From Candidatus Zixiibacteriota bacterium (lineage in GTDB: Bacteria; Zixibacteria; MSB-5A5; GN15; FEB-12), in NCBI GenBank assembly GCA_040752815.1, contig JBFMGC010000006.1, positions 25,196 through 89,195 of the forward strand: a DNA stretch of 64,000 bases, read 5' to 3'. The notes under the pieces were generated by a model. The model worked only from the letters and a program-made list of their open reading frames with translations, ran no database searches and was not told the origin of the DNA. How positions within the stretch are numbered: the first letter of the stretch is position 1; every line of letters starts with the position of its first letter. Position numbers and translations under genes: made by a program. This document shows positions 28,852 through 39,215 of the stretch, piece by piece.

Positions 28852-29865
28852 CTAACAAATGCGCGGCAGTTGCTCGCCGGTGAACATCTCGACCACGCGG
28901 TCGGCGCCGGAGAGCGTGCGCAGCGTCACCAGGCCGTCTGGTGTGTCGCTGACTTCACCGATGATGATCGCGTCGCGGCCCAGGGGATGATGGTGCATGA
29001 TCTGAAGCGCCGTGGACACGTCAACCTCCGGCAGCATCAATATGAATCGACCCTCGTTAGCTACATACATCGGATCAAACCCCAGCAGTTCGCAGGCCGC
29101 GGCCACCGGCTCGCTCACCGGAATGAGGTCTTCGCGCAGTTCAATGCGCAGTCTCGATGTTGAGGCAATTTCCACGAGCGCCGAGGCGATGCCCCCGCGG
29201 GTCAGGTCGCGCAGGCAGTGAATTTCGACACCTTCCATGAGGAGTTGGTAGACTATCTCGTTCAGCGGCGCACAGTCGCTCTCAATAGTCGTCTCGAACG
29301 ACAATCCCTCCCGTGAGGCCATGACTGCAATCCCGTGGCGGCCGATATCACCGCTCAGAATAACCCGGTCGCCCGGCCTGATCTGCTTCGGGCCGATACT
29401 TAGAGTGTGTTCGACCAAACCGACACCGGTGGTATTGATGAACATCTGATCGGCTTGGCCGCGTTCGACTACTTTGGTGTCGCCGGTGACAATACGCACT
29501 CGTGCCTGGCGAGCAGTTTCGGCCATTGACTGGACCACGCGACGCAGCACATCCATTTCCAGGCCTTCTTCGAGAATGAAACCCGCGGAAAGATAAAGCG
29601 GTTCAGCACCGCACATGGCGAGATCGTTAACGGTACCGCATACGGCCAGCTTTCCAATATCTCCGCCGGGAAAGAAGAGCGGCCGCACGACAAACGAATC
29701 AGTAGTGTAGGCGAGGCGGGTTACAGGCATTTCGAGAATGACACCATCGTGGGAGGCATCGAACTCGGTGTCTCCGAAGGCCGGGACGAAGATTTCGCGG
29801 ATTAACTGCCAGGACAGGCGGCCGCCGCCGCCGTGAGCGAGCAGGATGCGGGAGTCGTTGTTCAC
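28852..29865 (-). CDS. hypE: Hydrogenase maturation protein HypE
   Basis: 337 residues starting at GTG 29865, chosen because GTGA overlaps the hypD stop by four bases and GGGAG lies upstream. HypE dehydrates the thiocarbamoyl group that HypF places on its C-terminal Cys, giving the cyanide ligand of the NiFe site; that Cys is present in the final PRIC. PurM/AIR-synthase-like ATP-binding features are seen: [47 protein letters not shown] and [18 protein letters not shown]. Last gene of the minus-strand hydrogenase operon. Confidence 0.96.
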   Translation of the reverse strand: MNNDSRILLAHGGGGRLSWQLIREIFVPAFGDTEFDASHDGVILEMPVTRLAYTTDSFVVRPLFFPGGDIGKLAVCGTVNDLAMCGAEPLYLSAGFILEEGLEMDVLRRVVQSMAETARQARVRIVTGDTKVVERGQADQMFINTTGVGLVEHTLSIGPKQIRPGDRVILSGDIGRHGIAVMASREGLSFETTIESDCAPLNEIVYQLLMEGVEIHCLRDLTRGGIASALVEIASTSRLRIELREDLIPVSEPVAAACELLGFDPMYVANEGRFILMLPEVDVSTALQIMHHHPLGRDAIIIGEVSDTPDGLVTLRTLSGADRVVEMFTGEQLPRIC

Positions 29866-30950
29866 ACCTGGCACTCCCGATAACGGTAGTACGCGGCACA
29901 GGCGCCCTCGGACGAGACCATGCACGGGCCGATTGGAGTGTCCGGCGAACAGCGCGAACCGAAATCAGGGCATGCGGGGGGCTTCATCGCGCCACTCAAT
30001 ACCTGCCCGCAACAGGTATCGTTGGTATTGGAAGCACGAGTGGCTGGGGCGAAGCGCCGCACGGCATCGAAATCAGCGTACTCTTCTCTTAGCGCAAGGC
30101 CGCTCGCGGGTATCAGTCCGAGACCGCGCCATTGGCGATCGGTGGGTTGAAATGCTCTTTCCATTCGTTGTTTTGCTAGCCGGTTGCCGTCTGCACGGAC
30201 GGCACGGGCGTATTGATTCTGCAATTCGGCTTTACCGTGTTCCAACTGCTTGACCGCCATGTATATTCCTTGAAGCAGGTCGACCGGTTCAAAGCCGGTG
30301 ATGACTATAGGCACGCGATACTTCCCGACAATGTCAGCGTATTCGCCTGCGCCGGTGACCGTGCACACGTGGCCGGGCGCGAGGAAGGCGTCGACTGTGC
30401 GCGGCTGCGTTCCCAATATGACAGTCATCGCCGCCGGTATACGCACCTGGGCGGCAAGAATCGTGAAGTTGCGACGCTGCTCGGCGGCGGCCTGCATGAC
30501 CGCGGTGGCTACTACCGGGACGGTGGTCTCGAAACCGATCGCGAAAAATACCACCTGCCGACCAGGATTAGCCCTGGCAAGGCTGACTGCTTCGAGCGGC
30601 GAGTATACCATGCGGATATCGGCGCCGCGCGCCCGCGCCGTCATCAGATCGGTCAGGCCGCCGGGCACGCGCAGCATGTCCCCGAAAGTGCAAAAGACAA
30701 CTTCCGGACGAAGGGCGATCTCGATCGCTTGGTCGATTGTCTCGTTCGGCGTAACACAGACCGGGCAGCCGGGGCCGTGGATGAGGCGTATCGTGTGCGG
30801 CAGGCGGCGGTCGATACCATGTTTCAGAATAGCGTGAGTCTGACCGCCGCAGACTTCCATAATTGTCCAGGTACCAGACGCCCGTCGAGAGATTGCCCGC
30901 AGGTAGTGTTCTATCAGCGTGCGGTCACGGTATTCGTCGATAAACTTCAT
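29862..30950 (-). CDS. hypD: Hydrogenase maturation protein HypD
   Basis: 362 residues. HypD carries a 4Fe-4S cluster and, with HypC, assembles the Fe(CN)2CO unit of the NiFe site. Characteristic segments: [16 protein letters not shown] with the iron-binding Cys, [21 protein letters not shown], and a C-terminal Cys set in [25 protein letters not shown]. It overlaps hypC by four bases upstream and hypE by four bases downstream, so the three are translated as a block. Confidence 0.97.
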   Translation of the reverse strand: MKFIDEYRDRTLIEHYLRAISRRASGTWTIMEVCGGQTHAILKHGIDRRLPHTIRLIHGPGCPVCVTPNETIDQAIEIALRPEVVFCTFGDMLRVPGGLTDLMTARARGADIRMVYSPLEAVSLARANPGRQVVFFAIGFETTVPVVATAVMQAAAEQRRNFTILAAQVRIPAAMTVILGTQPRTVDAFLAPGHVCTVTGAGEYADIVGKYRVPIVITGFEPVDLLQGIYMAVKQLEHGKAELQNQYARAVRADGNRLAKQRMERAFQPTDRQWRGLGLIPASGLALREEYADFDAVRRFAPATRASNTNDTCCGQVLSGAMKPPACPDFGSRCSPDTPIGPCMVSSEGACAAYYRYRECQV

Positions 30951-31201
30951 CTTCGCTCCCGCGCAGAATCGGCTTCCCCGGAGACAGCCTGCAGGTAGTC
31001 GAGCGTAATACGGGCCTGCTCCGGGTCAACCACGCTCAGGGCGAACCCGGCGTGCACCAGCACGTAATCGCCGATCCCGGCCTGGGGCACACAAGCCAGG
31101 CTGACCTCTCGGATAACGCCCCCGAAATCGACTCGGCCGCTGCGCACGATACTATCGGCGTTGTCCACGCTCACGATCTTTCCAGGTACGGCCAGGCACA
31201 T
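30947..31201 (-). CDS. hypC: Hydrogenase maturation chaperone HypC
   Basis: 84 residues. The N-terminal MCLAVPGKIV contains the essential Cys2 that binds iron together with HypD; the rest is the usual OB-fold (VDFGGVIREVSLACVP, IGDYVLVHAGFALSVVD). It shuttles the Fe(CN)2CO moiety to the hydrogenase large subunit and keeps the precursor open. It sits five bases after hypF and overlaps hypD by four bases. Confidence 0.96.
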   Translation of the reverse strand: MCLAVPGKIVSVDNADSIVRSGRVDFGGVIREVSLACVPQAGIGDYVLVHAGFALSVVDPEQARITLDYLQAVSGEADSARERR

Positions 31202-31206
31202 AACGA

Positions 31207-33645
31207 TCAGACTTTCCGTATCTTGTTCACCAGGGCGGCCGCCTGGCCGAGAGAAATACCGCCGTCGTTAGTCGGAACCCGCTCATGCCAGTAGACCTGC
31301 CTCCCCAATGATACGAGGCGCTGCGCGGCGCGTTCAAGCAGAAGTCGATTTTGGAAACAGCCGCCGGTAAGTACGATCGATCTGATGTCTGATGACTTCA
31401 CCACAGCGACAATCATCTCCACAAGCGTGCTATGGCAGCGCGCGGCGATAGTGTCAGCCGATGTCTTGTTGCGCAGTTCGTCGATTGCCGCCTGCACCAT
31501 CGGTTCCCAGTCGAGTATGGCGGCGCCGTCGCGAACCACGAGTGTAAACGGATAGGGGTTGCAGTAGCGGCTGCGCTCAGCGGCGAACTGCACCTGCATG
31601 GCGGCTTCGCCCTCGAAAGTGTTCACCTGGGCCAGGCCCAGCAGCGAGGCGAGAGCGTCGAACAGGCGCCCCGCACTCGACGTCTTAAACGTGTTGACGT
31701 CCTGTGCAATTATGCGCAGGATTACGTTGAGGTCAGACTCCGGATACTGCTGAATGGGCGCCAGATCTCCACAGTTGGCGACTTCGGTGCCCCAGATTTC
31801 ATAGAGAACGCCAAGCGCCGAACGCCTCGGTTCCGTGATCGCTTTGTCGCCGCCGGGGAGAGGAAAAGTTCGAAGATGGGCCATCCGCTCGAAACCGGAC
31901 TCCGTGATCCGGAGGAACTCGCCGCCCCAGATGGCGCCGTCCGTACCAAGCCCGGTGCCGTCCCATGAGACACCCAGCACCGGCGGCGTCAAGCCATGCT
32001 CGGTCATGCACGACAGCACGTGGGCGTAGTGATGCTGCACCGCGAGGGCATCGCCGTCAGTACGCCCGGCGACCTGGGTGGAGTGATAGTCGGGGTGCAC
32101 ATCACAGGCGGCCAGATGGAACTTAATTGAGTAGAGATTCTGCGATGAATCGATTGCCGCTTGCATGGCCACACGTGATTTCGGTCCGGAGAGGTCGCCG
32201 ATATGCTGGCTGATTACGATCTGCGCCCCGGATGTGAACGCGATCGTGTTCTTCAAGTGCGCGCCGGTGGCCAGGCAAGGCGGCGCGGCAGAGTCGATAC
32301 TGACGCTCACCGGAGCGTACCCACGCGCGGCGCGAATAATCGACGGACGGTTCATGACCACGTGCACGACTGAGTCATCGAGAGGCCGGGCGATCGGGCG
32401 GTCATGTATGAGAAAGAGATCGGCTATAGCGCCAAGTTCTCGCAGTGCGTCGTGTTCATCGGTACAGATCGGTTCTTCAGACGGGTTGCCGCTGGTGGCG
32501 ACTATCGGAGTGCCCAGGTCGTGCATGAGGAGGTGATGCAGCGGGGTGTAGGGGAGCATGACGCCGAGGTACGGGTTGTGCGGGGCGACGCTCTCGGAGA
32601 TGTGGGGCGTGTAATACGAGCCAGCAGATGAGGGCATCTGCCGGGCACGTTTCAGGATTGGCATCTGCCGGGCACTTTTCAAGATCGGCATCAGTCGGGG
32701 ATGCGAGGTGTCGACAGTTGGCCTGCGGTGCAACAGGACAATCGGAGAGGCGGCGGAGAGCAGAACGTCTTGTTCGATTGCTGACACAACGCAAAACTCT
32801 CTTACATGTTCGAGGTCGGGAAACATGAGGGCGAATGGCTTCGAGGGGCGATGCTTTCGTTCGCGCAGGCGGTTCACGGCGGCATCGTTGCGCGCATCGA
32901 CAAGCAACTGAAACCCGCCTATTCCCTTAAGCGCGACTATCAATCCCCGCCTGATCGCATCGCAGGCTGCCCCAAAAGCCTGGTCATGCCGGGCAATCAC
33001 TCCGCCTTGGCAGTCCCACAGTTCCAGATGCGGCCCACAGACCGGGCAGGCATTGGGCTGGGCGTGGAAGCGACGGTCCTCGGGGTTTTCGTATTCCGCG
33101 CGGCAGTCATCACACATGGTAAAGCGCTTCATCGTCGTGCGCGGGCGATCATACGGCACCGCTTCGATAATGCTGTAGCGCGGGCCGCAACGCGTGCAGT
33201 TCGTGAACGGATAGCGATAGCGCCGATTGGCGGAGTCGAATATCTCTTGCACGCACTCGGGGCAGGCCGCCAGATCAGGCATGACCGTGGCCGCAGCCGA
33301 GCCTTGATCGTCACTATTCTCAATTGTGAACCCGTCGAACTCAGCCGGCGGCAGCGAAATCGTATCCAACCGGCTTACCGAGGCATGTGGTGGTAGCTGC
33401 GAAATCAGACAGTCACAGAACCGATCCGTGCTTACGGAGTCGCCCTGAATGTCGACAGTGACCCCGTCGCTGGTGTTCCGCACGGTACCTTTGAGGCCTA
33501 TGTCCTGCGCGAGGCGGTACACGAAGGGCCGGAAACCGACCCCCTGCACGTGGCCGCTGATCCTGATTCGCAGGTGTTGTGTAGCCGCCGGATCGATGTC
33601 CGTCACACGCCCGGCACGGCGGTTGTCAACAAGCGGCGGTTTCAT
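31207..33645 (-). CDS. hypF: Carbamoyltransferase HypF
   Basis: 812 residues, slightly longer than usual. It makes carbamoyl adenylate from carbamoyl phosphate and transfers it to HypE for cyanide synthesis. Domains: acylphosphatase-like about 24-113 (ISGHVQGVGFRPFVYRLA), two zinc fingers about 128-205 (CPECVQEIF, NCTRCGPRYS, CDDCRAEYE, CPVCGP), YrdC-like about 210-400, and a Kae1-like domain from about 430 (DVHPDYHST, VQHHYAHVLS, SWDGTGLGTDGA). The odd part is residues about 312-343, where two copies of MPILK(S/R)ARQ are encoded by a palindromic repeat also found outside genes. The start overlaps the protease gene by 20 bases. Confidence 0.96.
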   Translation of the reverse strand: MKPPLVDNRRAGRVTDIDPAATQHLRIRISGHVQGVGFRPFVYRLAQDIGLKGTVRNTSDGVTVDIQGDSVSTDRFCDCLISQLPPHASVSRLDTISLPPAEFDGFTIENSDDQGSAAATVMPDLAACPECVQEIFDSANRRYRYPFTNCTRCGPRYSIIEAVPYDRPRTTMKRFTMCDDCRAEYENPEDRRFHAQPNACPVCGPHLELWDCQGGVIARHDQAFGAACDAIRRGLIVALKGIGGFQLLVDARNDAAVNRLRERKHRPSKPFALMFPDLEHVREFCVVSAIEQDVLLSAASPIVLLHRRPTVDTSHPRLMPILKSARQMPILKRARQMPSSAGSYYTPHISESVAPHNPYLGVMLPYTPLHHLLMHDLGTPIVATSGNPSEEPICTDEHDALRELGAIADLFLIHDRPIARPLDDSVVHVVMNRPSIIRAARGYAPVSVSIDSAAPPCLATGAHLKNTIAFTSGAQIVISQHIGDLSGPKSRVAMQAAIDSSQNLYSIKFHLAACDVHPDYHSTQVAGRTDGDALAVQHHYAHVLSCMTEHGLTPPVLGVSWDGTGLGTDGAIWGGEFLRITESGFERMAHLRTFPLPGGDKAITEPRRSALGVLYEIWGTEVANCGDLAPIQQYPESDLNVILRIIAQDVNTFKTSSAGRLFDALASLLGLAQVNTFEGEAAMQVQFAAERSRYCNPYPFTLVVRDGAAILDWEPMVQAAIDELRNKTSADTIAARCHSTLVEMIVAVVKSSDIRSIVLTGGCFQNRLLLERAAQRLVSLGRQVYWHERVPTNDGGISLGQAAALVNKIRKV
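32616..32710. repeat. Palindromic repeat inserted in frame inside hypF
   Basis: 32616-32653 matches the intergenic sequence 42473-42510 at 37 of 38 bases. Its core, GGCATCTGCCGGGCAC, is then repeated at a 27-base spacing (starts near 32633 and 32660, with a degenerate third copy at 32687). The 27-base period gives nine residues per unit, so the hypF frame stays open. Confidence 0.8.
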
Positions 33646-34114
33646 GGGAGAACTGCATGATTTCTGCCGCGATTCGGTCGGCTACTTCGATGGCGGCAGC
33701 GGCCACCGCCGGAGACATGGTTGTGCCGTAGTCGAAATCGACGCCCTCGATACCGTATACGATGAGCTGTTTCGGCAGGCGTCCGAGCACCCGCGCCAGG
33801 CGGATAATCTGCGATACGCTGAAGCGGTGGGTAGTGGTAGGGTGGAACACCTCTTCAGGGATCTCTTCGCGCAGCGGCTCGAAGCGAAAAACCGTGCCGG
33901 GCGGCGAACCGGATTTGACACTGTCAATCAGAATAACCAGTTCGACCTCGCCCCAGAGCATGACCAGTCCGGCGCCGTCGGTGAGCGGCGCGATCACCTG
34001 CACCCGCCTGCCGCAGAGTCGCCCCACCCGCCGGGCGGCGGTCGGGCCGCCGCCGTCATCGCTGCGGAACTCGTTGCCGAGCCCGATAACTACATGGCTT
34101 GATTCAGGCTGCAT
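33626..34114 (-). CDS. NiFe hydrogenase maturation endopeptidase (HycI/HyaD-like)
   Basis: 162 residues. The family removes a C-terminal peptide from the large subunit after nickel insertion. Nickel-sensing residues are seen: Glu in [18 protein letters not shown], Asp in [11 protein letters not shown], and His in HPTTTHRFS. Its ATG overlaps the 3' end of hydA by 25 bases and its own end overlaps hypF by 20 bases, so it is tied to this hydrogenase. The likely substrate is the HydA precursor encoded immediately upstream. Confidence 0.92.
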   Translation of the reverse strand: MQPESSHVVIGLGNEFRSDDGGGPTAARRVGRLCGRRVQVIAPLTDGAGLVMLWGEVELVILIDSVKSGSPPGTVFRFEPLREEIPEEVFHPTTTHRFSVSQIIRLARVLGRLPKQLIVYGIEGVDFDYGTTMSPAVAAAAIEVADRIAAEIMQFSHETAAC

Positions 34115-35404
34115 GTTTCTACACGCCCTTCCCGCTCGATTACGAGCTTCAGGAAATGACAGGAGCAGGAGATGCAGGGGTCGTAGTTGCGGATCACCTG
34201 TTCACACTGCCAGGTGAGCTTGTCCTGCGGCAGGTGGAGGTTCTTTTCAACGAAACCGCGCAGGTCAAGCTCGATCGCTTTCTGGTTTTGCGAGGTAGGT
34301 GGAATGATGCGGGCCGCTTTGATGAACCCCTGGTCATCGATCTGGTAGCGATGATACAGGATGCCGCGCGGCGCCTCGGTGCAGCCATGGCCGACACCGG
34401 CGCGCGGCCGGACGTCTATATACGGATGAGGAGGCTCTTGATAGGCCCTGATGATTTCAAGCGCCTCATGGCAGGCGAACACGGTCTCGACTGCCCGTAC
34501 GATAATCCCCTTGAACGGGTTGAGGCAGGTTGCACCCAGTCCGGCCTCGCCGGCGGCCTTGCGGGCGATCTCCGGCAGTTTGTCATAGTTGTTATTGTAG
34601 CGCGCCAGGGGGCCGGTCAGATAGTCGGCGCGGGCTTTTACGCGCGCGTGAAGCGACGTTGAGTGCGGGACGTGCTCTTCCTCGAATACGTTGAGGAATT
34701 CGCTGGTCTCAATATCGATGCCCTTGTCTGATACGATCCGTCCCTCGGTGATGGGGTATTCATCGGGATGGCGGAGTGATACCAGCTCGTAATCGCGTTC
34801 GAATTCCGGAAACGGCAGACCGCCTGTGAATTTGACTGTTTCCAGGGCAAATTCCAGCGCCCACTCGAGCGGCCCGATGAGCGCCTGGAGCTTATCGCGG
34901 GGCGGCAGACTGTAGAAGCCGCCCACCCTCGTGTTGATCGGGTGAATTTCCCGCCCGCCCAACAGCACCATCAGATCATTTCCGATCTTCTTTAGTCTGA
35001 GGGCTCTTTCCACCAGCGCCCCGTGATCTTTGGCCATCAGGAGTGCGTCTTCGTAGCCTAGAAAATCAGGCGCGTGCAGCAAGTATATGTGAAGGGCGTG
35101 GGATTCGATCCACTCGCCGCAGTAAATCAGGCGGCGCAACTGCCGCAGCGCTCCGTCGACTCTCACCCCGCAAGCCTGTTCCATCGCGTGCGATGAACTC
35201 ATCTGGTAGGCGATCGGGCAGATTCCGCAGATGCGGGCCGTTATATCCGGCGCTTCCGTGTATTGCCGCCCCTGAAGGAAGGCCTCGAAAAACCGCGGCG
35301 GTTCGATTATGTTGAATTGTACCTCGGAGACCTTGTCGTTCTTGATCTTCACGAGCAGCCGCCCTTCGCCTTCGACGCGGGCGAGGTAGTCGACCTTGAT
35401 CGTC

Positions 35405-35415
<11 letters not shown>
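34090..35415 (-). CDS. hydA: Group 3b NiFe hydrogenase large (alpha) subunit
   Basis: 441 residues from ATG 35415 (a GTG nine bases upstream is possible). It contains the NiFe active site of a cytoplasmic NAD(P)-linked hydrogenase of the sulfhydrogenase type. The four Cys ligands are in [11 protein letters not shown] (about residue 62) and DPCISCSCH (about 413). About 21 residues follow the last His, presumably removed by the neighbouring endopeptidase. The gene order hydB-hydG-hydD-hydA equals that of Pyrococcus sulfhydrogenase operons, apart from an extra gene after hydB. It overlaps hydD by 11 bases. Group 3b enzymes oxidise or evolve H2 with NADP(H) and some reduce polysulfide. Confidence 0.95.
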
Positions 35416-36184
<769 letters not shown>

Positions 36185-36185
36185 C

Positions 36186-37049
36186 TCAGAGCTCCCTCCT
36201 GGAGAAGACTTCGCGGATGCCGTCGCACCGATACACCGGGCCGTCCTTGCAGACAAAGCGCGGTCCGAGCTGGCAGTGGCCGCAAAGGCCGATCCCGCAT
36301 TTCATGTTGCGCTCCATCGAAAGGTAGATGCGCTTTTCATCCAGTCCCCGGCGTTCCAGTTCCAGCACGGTGAAGCGCATCATGACTTCGGGGCCGCAGA
36401 CCATGGCGAGAGTGTTCTGGGGATCGAACGGTGATCGCGCTATTAGGGTCGTGACGACGCCGACATTGCCGTGCCAAGGGCCGGTGGCGCGATCGACGGT
36501 CAGGTGGGTTTCCAGGTCAAACCTCGAGCGCCAGCGCTCCAGCTCCTTGCGGAACAGGATATCTTCCGGCGTGCGCGTGCCGTAGAGCAACACTACCTTG
36601 CCGTATTTCTGCCTATGAGCGAGAAGATGATAAACCACCGGCCGCAGCGGGGCGAGTCCGATACCACCGGCGACGACGACAACGTCGCTCCCTTCGGCTT
36701 CTCCGACCGGCCAGGCGGTTCCGTACGGCCCCCGGACGCCGAGCGTATCGCCTGGTTTGAGACGACGCATACCGCGGGTGACCGCGCCGACCTCGCGCGT
36801 CGTGTGAGTTAACACGGCCGGTTTGGTCGGATCGCCGCTGATCGAAATCGGCACCTCACCGACACCGAACACATAGAGCATGTTGAACTGACCGGGTCGG
36901 AAAGTGAATTCGCGGGAGCTGTCGCCGCTCTCGAGATCGAGCGTGAACGTATCCGCCGTTTCTTTGACGACACGGCGGATGACAAACGGCTCGGTCGTCA
37001 TCGGGCCGGCCAGGTCAGTGTGCAAGAGCTTTTCAGCTATTGGAGCCAT
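36186..37049 (-). CDS. hydG: Group 3b hydrogenase FAD/NAD(P)-binding (gamma) subunit
   Basis: 287 residues from ATG 37049; an internal ATG at 37001 is an alternative. It is the diaphorase module of the hydrogenase and is not related to the FeFe-hydrogenase maturase also named HydG. A ferredoxin-reductase fold is seen: FAD-binding [10 protein letters not shown] and RGPYGTAW, the NAD(P)-binding [16 protein letters not shown], and [13 protein letters not shown]-terminal 2Fe-2S site is formed by [13 protein letters not shown] with a further Cys in VYRC. The start overlaps the cyclic-nucleotide-binding gene by 17 bases. Confidence 0.93.
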   Translation of the reverse strand: MAPIAEKLLHTDLAGPMTTEPFVIRRVVKETADTFTLDLESGDSSREFTFRPGQFNMLYVFGVGEVPISISGDPTKPAVLTHTTREVGAVTRGMRRLKPGDTLGVRGPYGTAWPVGEAEGSDVVVVAGGIGLAPLRPVVYHLLAHRQKYGKVVLLYGTRTPEDILFRKELERWRSRFDLETHLTVDRATGPWHGNVGVVTTLIARSPFDPQNTLAMVCGPEVMMRFTVLELERRGLDEKRIYLSMERNMKCGIGLCGHCQLGPRFVCKDGPVYRCDGIREVFSRREL

Positions 37050-37500
37050 GGCCGTACACGTCCATAAGTTGCAGTCTGGTGGCTTCGAGGCGCTCGGCAA
37101 TGACCAGCAGGAAGCGCTTCATGATCTCGTAGCCGATATGGTGGTCGTCCTCGCACTTGGTGCGCAGGCACTTTCCATCCATGGCCAGGGCGCGGGTCAG
37201 CTCCACTGCGCGGGCATCGAAATGCCAGCGATACGGCGGTACCAGCCAGGACCAGCCGAAAACTTCACCGCCGGACCGGGTTTGTATGGTCACCGTCCCC
37301 TTTTGGGGAATGTGCGTCTCGACCTGCACTTTTCCCTCTCGGATAAAATAGAAATGATCAGCCGGTTCACCCTCGCGAAACACGAACTGGCCGGGTTTGA
37401 AAACGACGTTTGAAGCGCATCCGGTCAGCAACGCTATTTGTCCTTGATTCAAACCCTTGAAGAAGGGGTGCTCACTCAAGATTCTCTCGAGATTTTCCAT
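37033..37500 (-). CDS. Stand-alone cyclic-nucleotide-binding-domain protein in the hydrogenase operon
   Basis: 155 residues. CRP-like beta-barrel only: [39 protein letters not shown], then a cNMP-pocket-like [20 protein letters not shown]. No helix-turn-helix domain follows, so it is not a classical CRP/FNR activator. In the binding cassette the usual GE-L-A...RSA pattern is altered to [20 protein letters not shown], so the ligand may not be cAMP. It sits between hydB and hydG, overlapping hydG by 17 bases. I recall similar proteins beside other group 3b hydrogenase genes. A role in regulating the enzyme rather than transcription is an inference. Confidence 0.85.
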   Translation of the reverse strand: MENLERILSEHPFFKGLNQGQIALLTGCASNVVFKPGQFVFREGEPADHFYFIREGKVQVETHIPQKGTVTIQTRSGGEVFGWSWLVPPYRWHFDARAVELTRALAMDGKCLRTKCEDDHHIGYEIMKRFLLVIAERLEATRLQLMDVYGHGSNS

Positions 37501-37524
37501 TGCTTTGCCCTTATGCTCAGTTGA

Positions 37525-38676
37525 TCAATGTCTTGTATGCCGGTCCTCTGTGGTCAGGACCGCGGCTTCCTCAGTGATATCTATCCCCACCGGGCACCAG
37601 GTGATGCACCGCCCGCAGCCGACACACCCGATCACTCCGAACTGATCCTGCCAGTACGCCAGCTTGTGCATCAGCCATTGCCGGTAGCGGGCATACGGCG
37701 ATGTGCGAATGCTGCCGCCGTGGATATATGAAAAGTTTACCGAGTAGCAGGAGTCCCAGCGCCGCTCCCGTTCGGCCTGGGTGCCGGTGAGGTCGGTGGT
37801 GTCCTGAATGTTGACACAGAAACAAGTGGGGCAGACCATCGTGCAATTGCCACAGGTAAGGCAGCGCTCGGCGATCTTGTCCCAGTTGGTATTGTCGAAA
37901 TTGGCATACAGCCGCTCTTTGAGTTGATTTGTATCGAGCCGCCGCCCCATCGCTTTTGCCGCCTGATCAGATGTCTGCTGCGCGGCGGCGGTTTCAGCCT
38001 CTGTGGCGGGGGGCAAGTCGAGCCCGGCGGCGAGCTTTTCGCCGCGTTTCGAGCCGATCTCGACTATCAGACCGTGCGTGCCGTCGTGAAAGACCTCCGT
38101 CAGCGCCAGATCGAATCCCGCGTACGCTTTGGGGCCGGTTCCCACCGAGGCGCAGAAACAGGTCCCTCCGGGGCGAGCGCAATTGACAGCTATAATAAGC
38201 GCCTCGCTCCGTATCTTGCGATAGAACGGGTCTTCGAACTCGCCGCCGGTGAGAATCTGATCGTGAATCGCCAGCGCTTTCAATTCGCAAGGGCGGACAC
38301 CCAGAAGGGCGACCTTTGGCTTCCCGTTTTCCGACGGGGCTTTGACTTCGAAACCGCGCTCGTTCTTCGTGGCCGACCAGAGTTTACCAAAGGCCGGGTA
38401 AAGCACGTGCTTCCAACTGTGCTGCCCGACCACATAGTCAAACAGAGCCGGTCGCGACGATTTTGACAGACGGTAATGCCCGCCGTTTTGCTCATCGGAC
38501 CACCCGATTGGCATTTGCTGTATCGATGTGATCTGACTATAGGTGACGGCGTTCTGCCCAACAGTCGGGCCGAATACGGCGTATTTCTGTGCGATCAGCG
38601 AATCCAGCAGTTGCTGGAAACGGTCCGGGTCGAGGCTGAACCGTGCTGCCAGAGGGTATTTGTTTTGGGCTGTCAT
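37525..38676 (-). CDS. hydB: Group 3b hydrogenase iron-sulfur (beta) subunit
   Basis: 383 residues. First gene of the operon. It carries two 4Fe-4S ferredoxin-type motifs near the C-terminus: CLTCGNCTMVCPTCFC (about residue 270) and CVGCGRCITWCPVG (about 350). It also has conserved family segments GVRPCELKALAIHD and NCARPGGTCFC. It links the small subunit to the flavin subunit, or to external electron carriers and polysulfide. The ATG lacks an obvious ribosome binding site. Next downstream is the cyclic-nucleotide-binding gene, 24 bases away. Confidence 0.93.
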   Translation of the reverse strand: MTAQNKYPLAARFSLDPDRFQQLLDSLIAQKYAVFGPTVGQNAVTYSQITSIQQMPIGWSDEQNGGHYRLSKSSRPALFDYVVGQHSWKHVLYPAFGKLWSATKNERGFEVKAPSENGKPKVALLGVRPCELKALAIHDQILTGGEFEDPFYRKIRSEALIIAVNCARPGGTCFCASVGTGPKAYAGFDLALTEVFHDGTHGLIVEIGSKRGEKLAAGLDLPPATEAETAAAQQTSDQAAKAMGRRLDTNQLKERLYANFDNTNWDKIAERCLTCGNCTMVCPTCFCVNIQDTTDLTGTQAERERRWDSCYSVNFSYIHGGSIRTSPYARYRQWLMHKLAYWQDQFGVIGCVGCGRCITWCPVGIDITEEAAVLTTEDRHTRH

Positions 38677-39215
38677 GTATTATGGCCTATAGGTCAACGG
38701 GATCCCGGGTGAATTGGAAACGAGAAGTGCGAAGATTGGAGGGGCCTCGAGCGCTCAAACATTTCAGCGTTCACTCCGCGTTAAAGTCTGCGGTTATCAC
38801 CCGATGCCCAAAGGCGAAAGGTGACCACATCGGCGACTTTAGGATAGGTATCGACAAAGATTAGCACAAGTATAATCGACAAGTGGTAGTTTTTCATTCT
38901 GAGGGACGTAAGGAAATTGTGACAGATTTCACAAGTTTGAAGCTGCTTTACGTTCGCATAAGCGACCGGCGCCCATACAGTTCGTGCCTGCATGTGATTG
39001 TAATGTGGTTTTGCGGTCGAGTATCGGAATGCAATAGAAAGAAATAGCCTCTGGACAACGGGAAGAGTTGGCTGTATTCTAACGATGGTTTGGCTGAAAT
39101 ATGTTAGTTTCCGACAACTCCAACCCCGTGTTCCGCACAGTCGGCCCGCTACGTGCGACGAATTCAATATCCTATCAGACATGTAATCCGCGTAACTCGT
39201 AAGGAGATAGAGTCT
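38677..39215. other. Divergent intergenic region with hydrogenase and OPT promoters
   Basis: About 540 bases, lower in G+C than the genes. It must drive the hydrogenase operon leftwards and the OPT gene rightwards. No operator-like palindrome or clear -35/-10 pair was identified. AAGGAG at 39201-39206 serves the OPT gene. Confidence 0.4.

Noticed and set aside
36186..37049. Radical SAM maturase HydG of FeFe hydrogenase
   Set aside because: The sequence is a ferredoxin-reductase-like flavoprotein with a 2Fe-2S site; only the gene name coincides.
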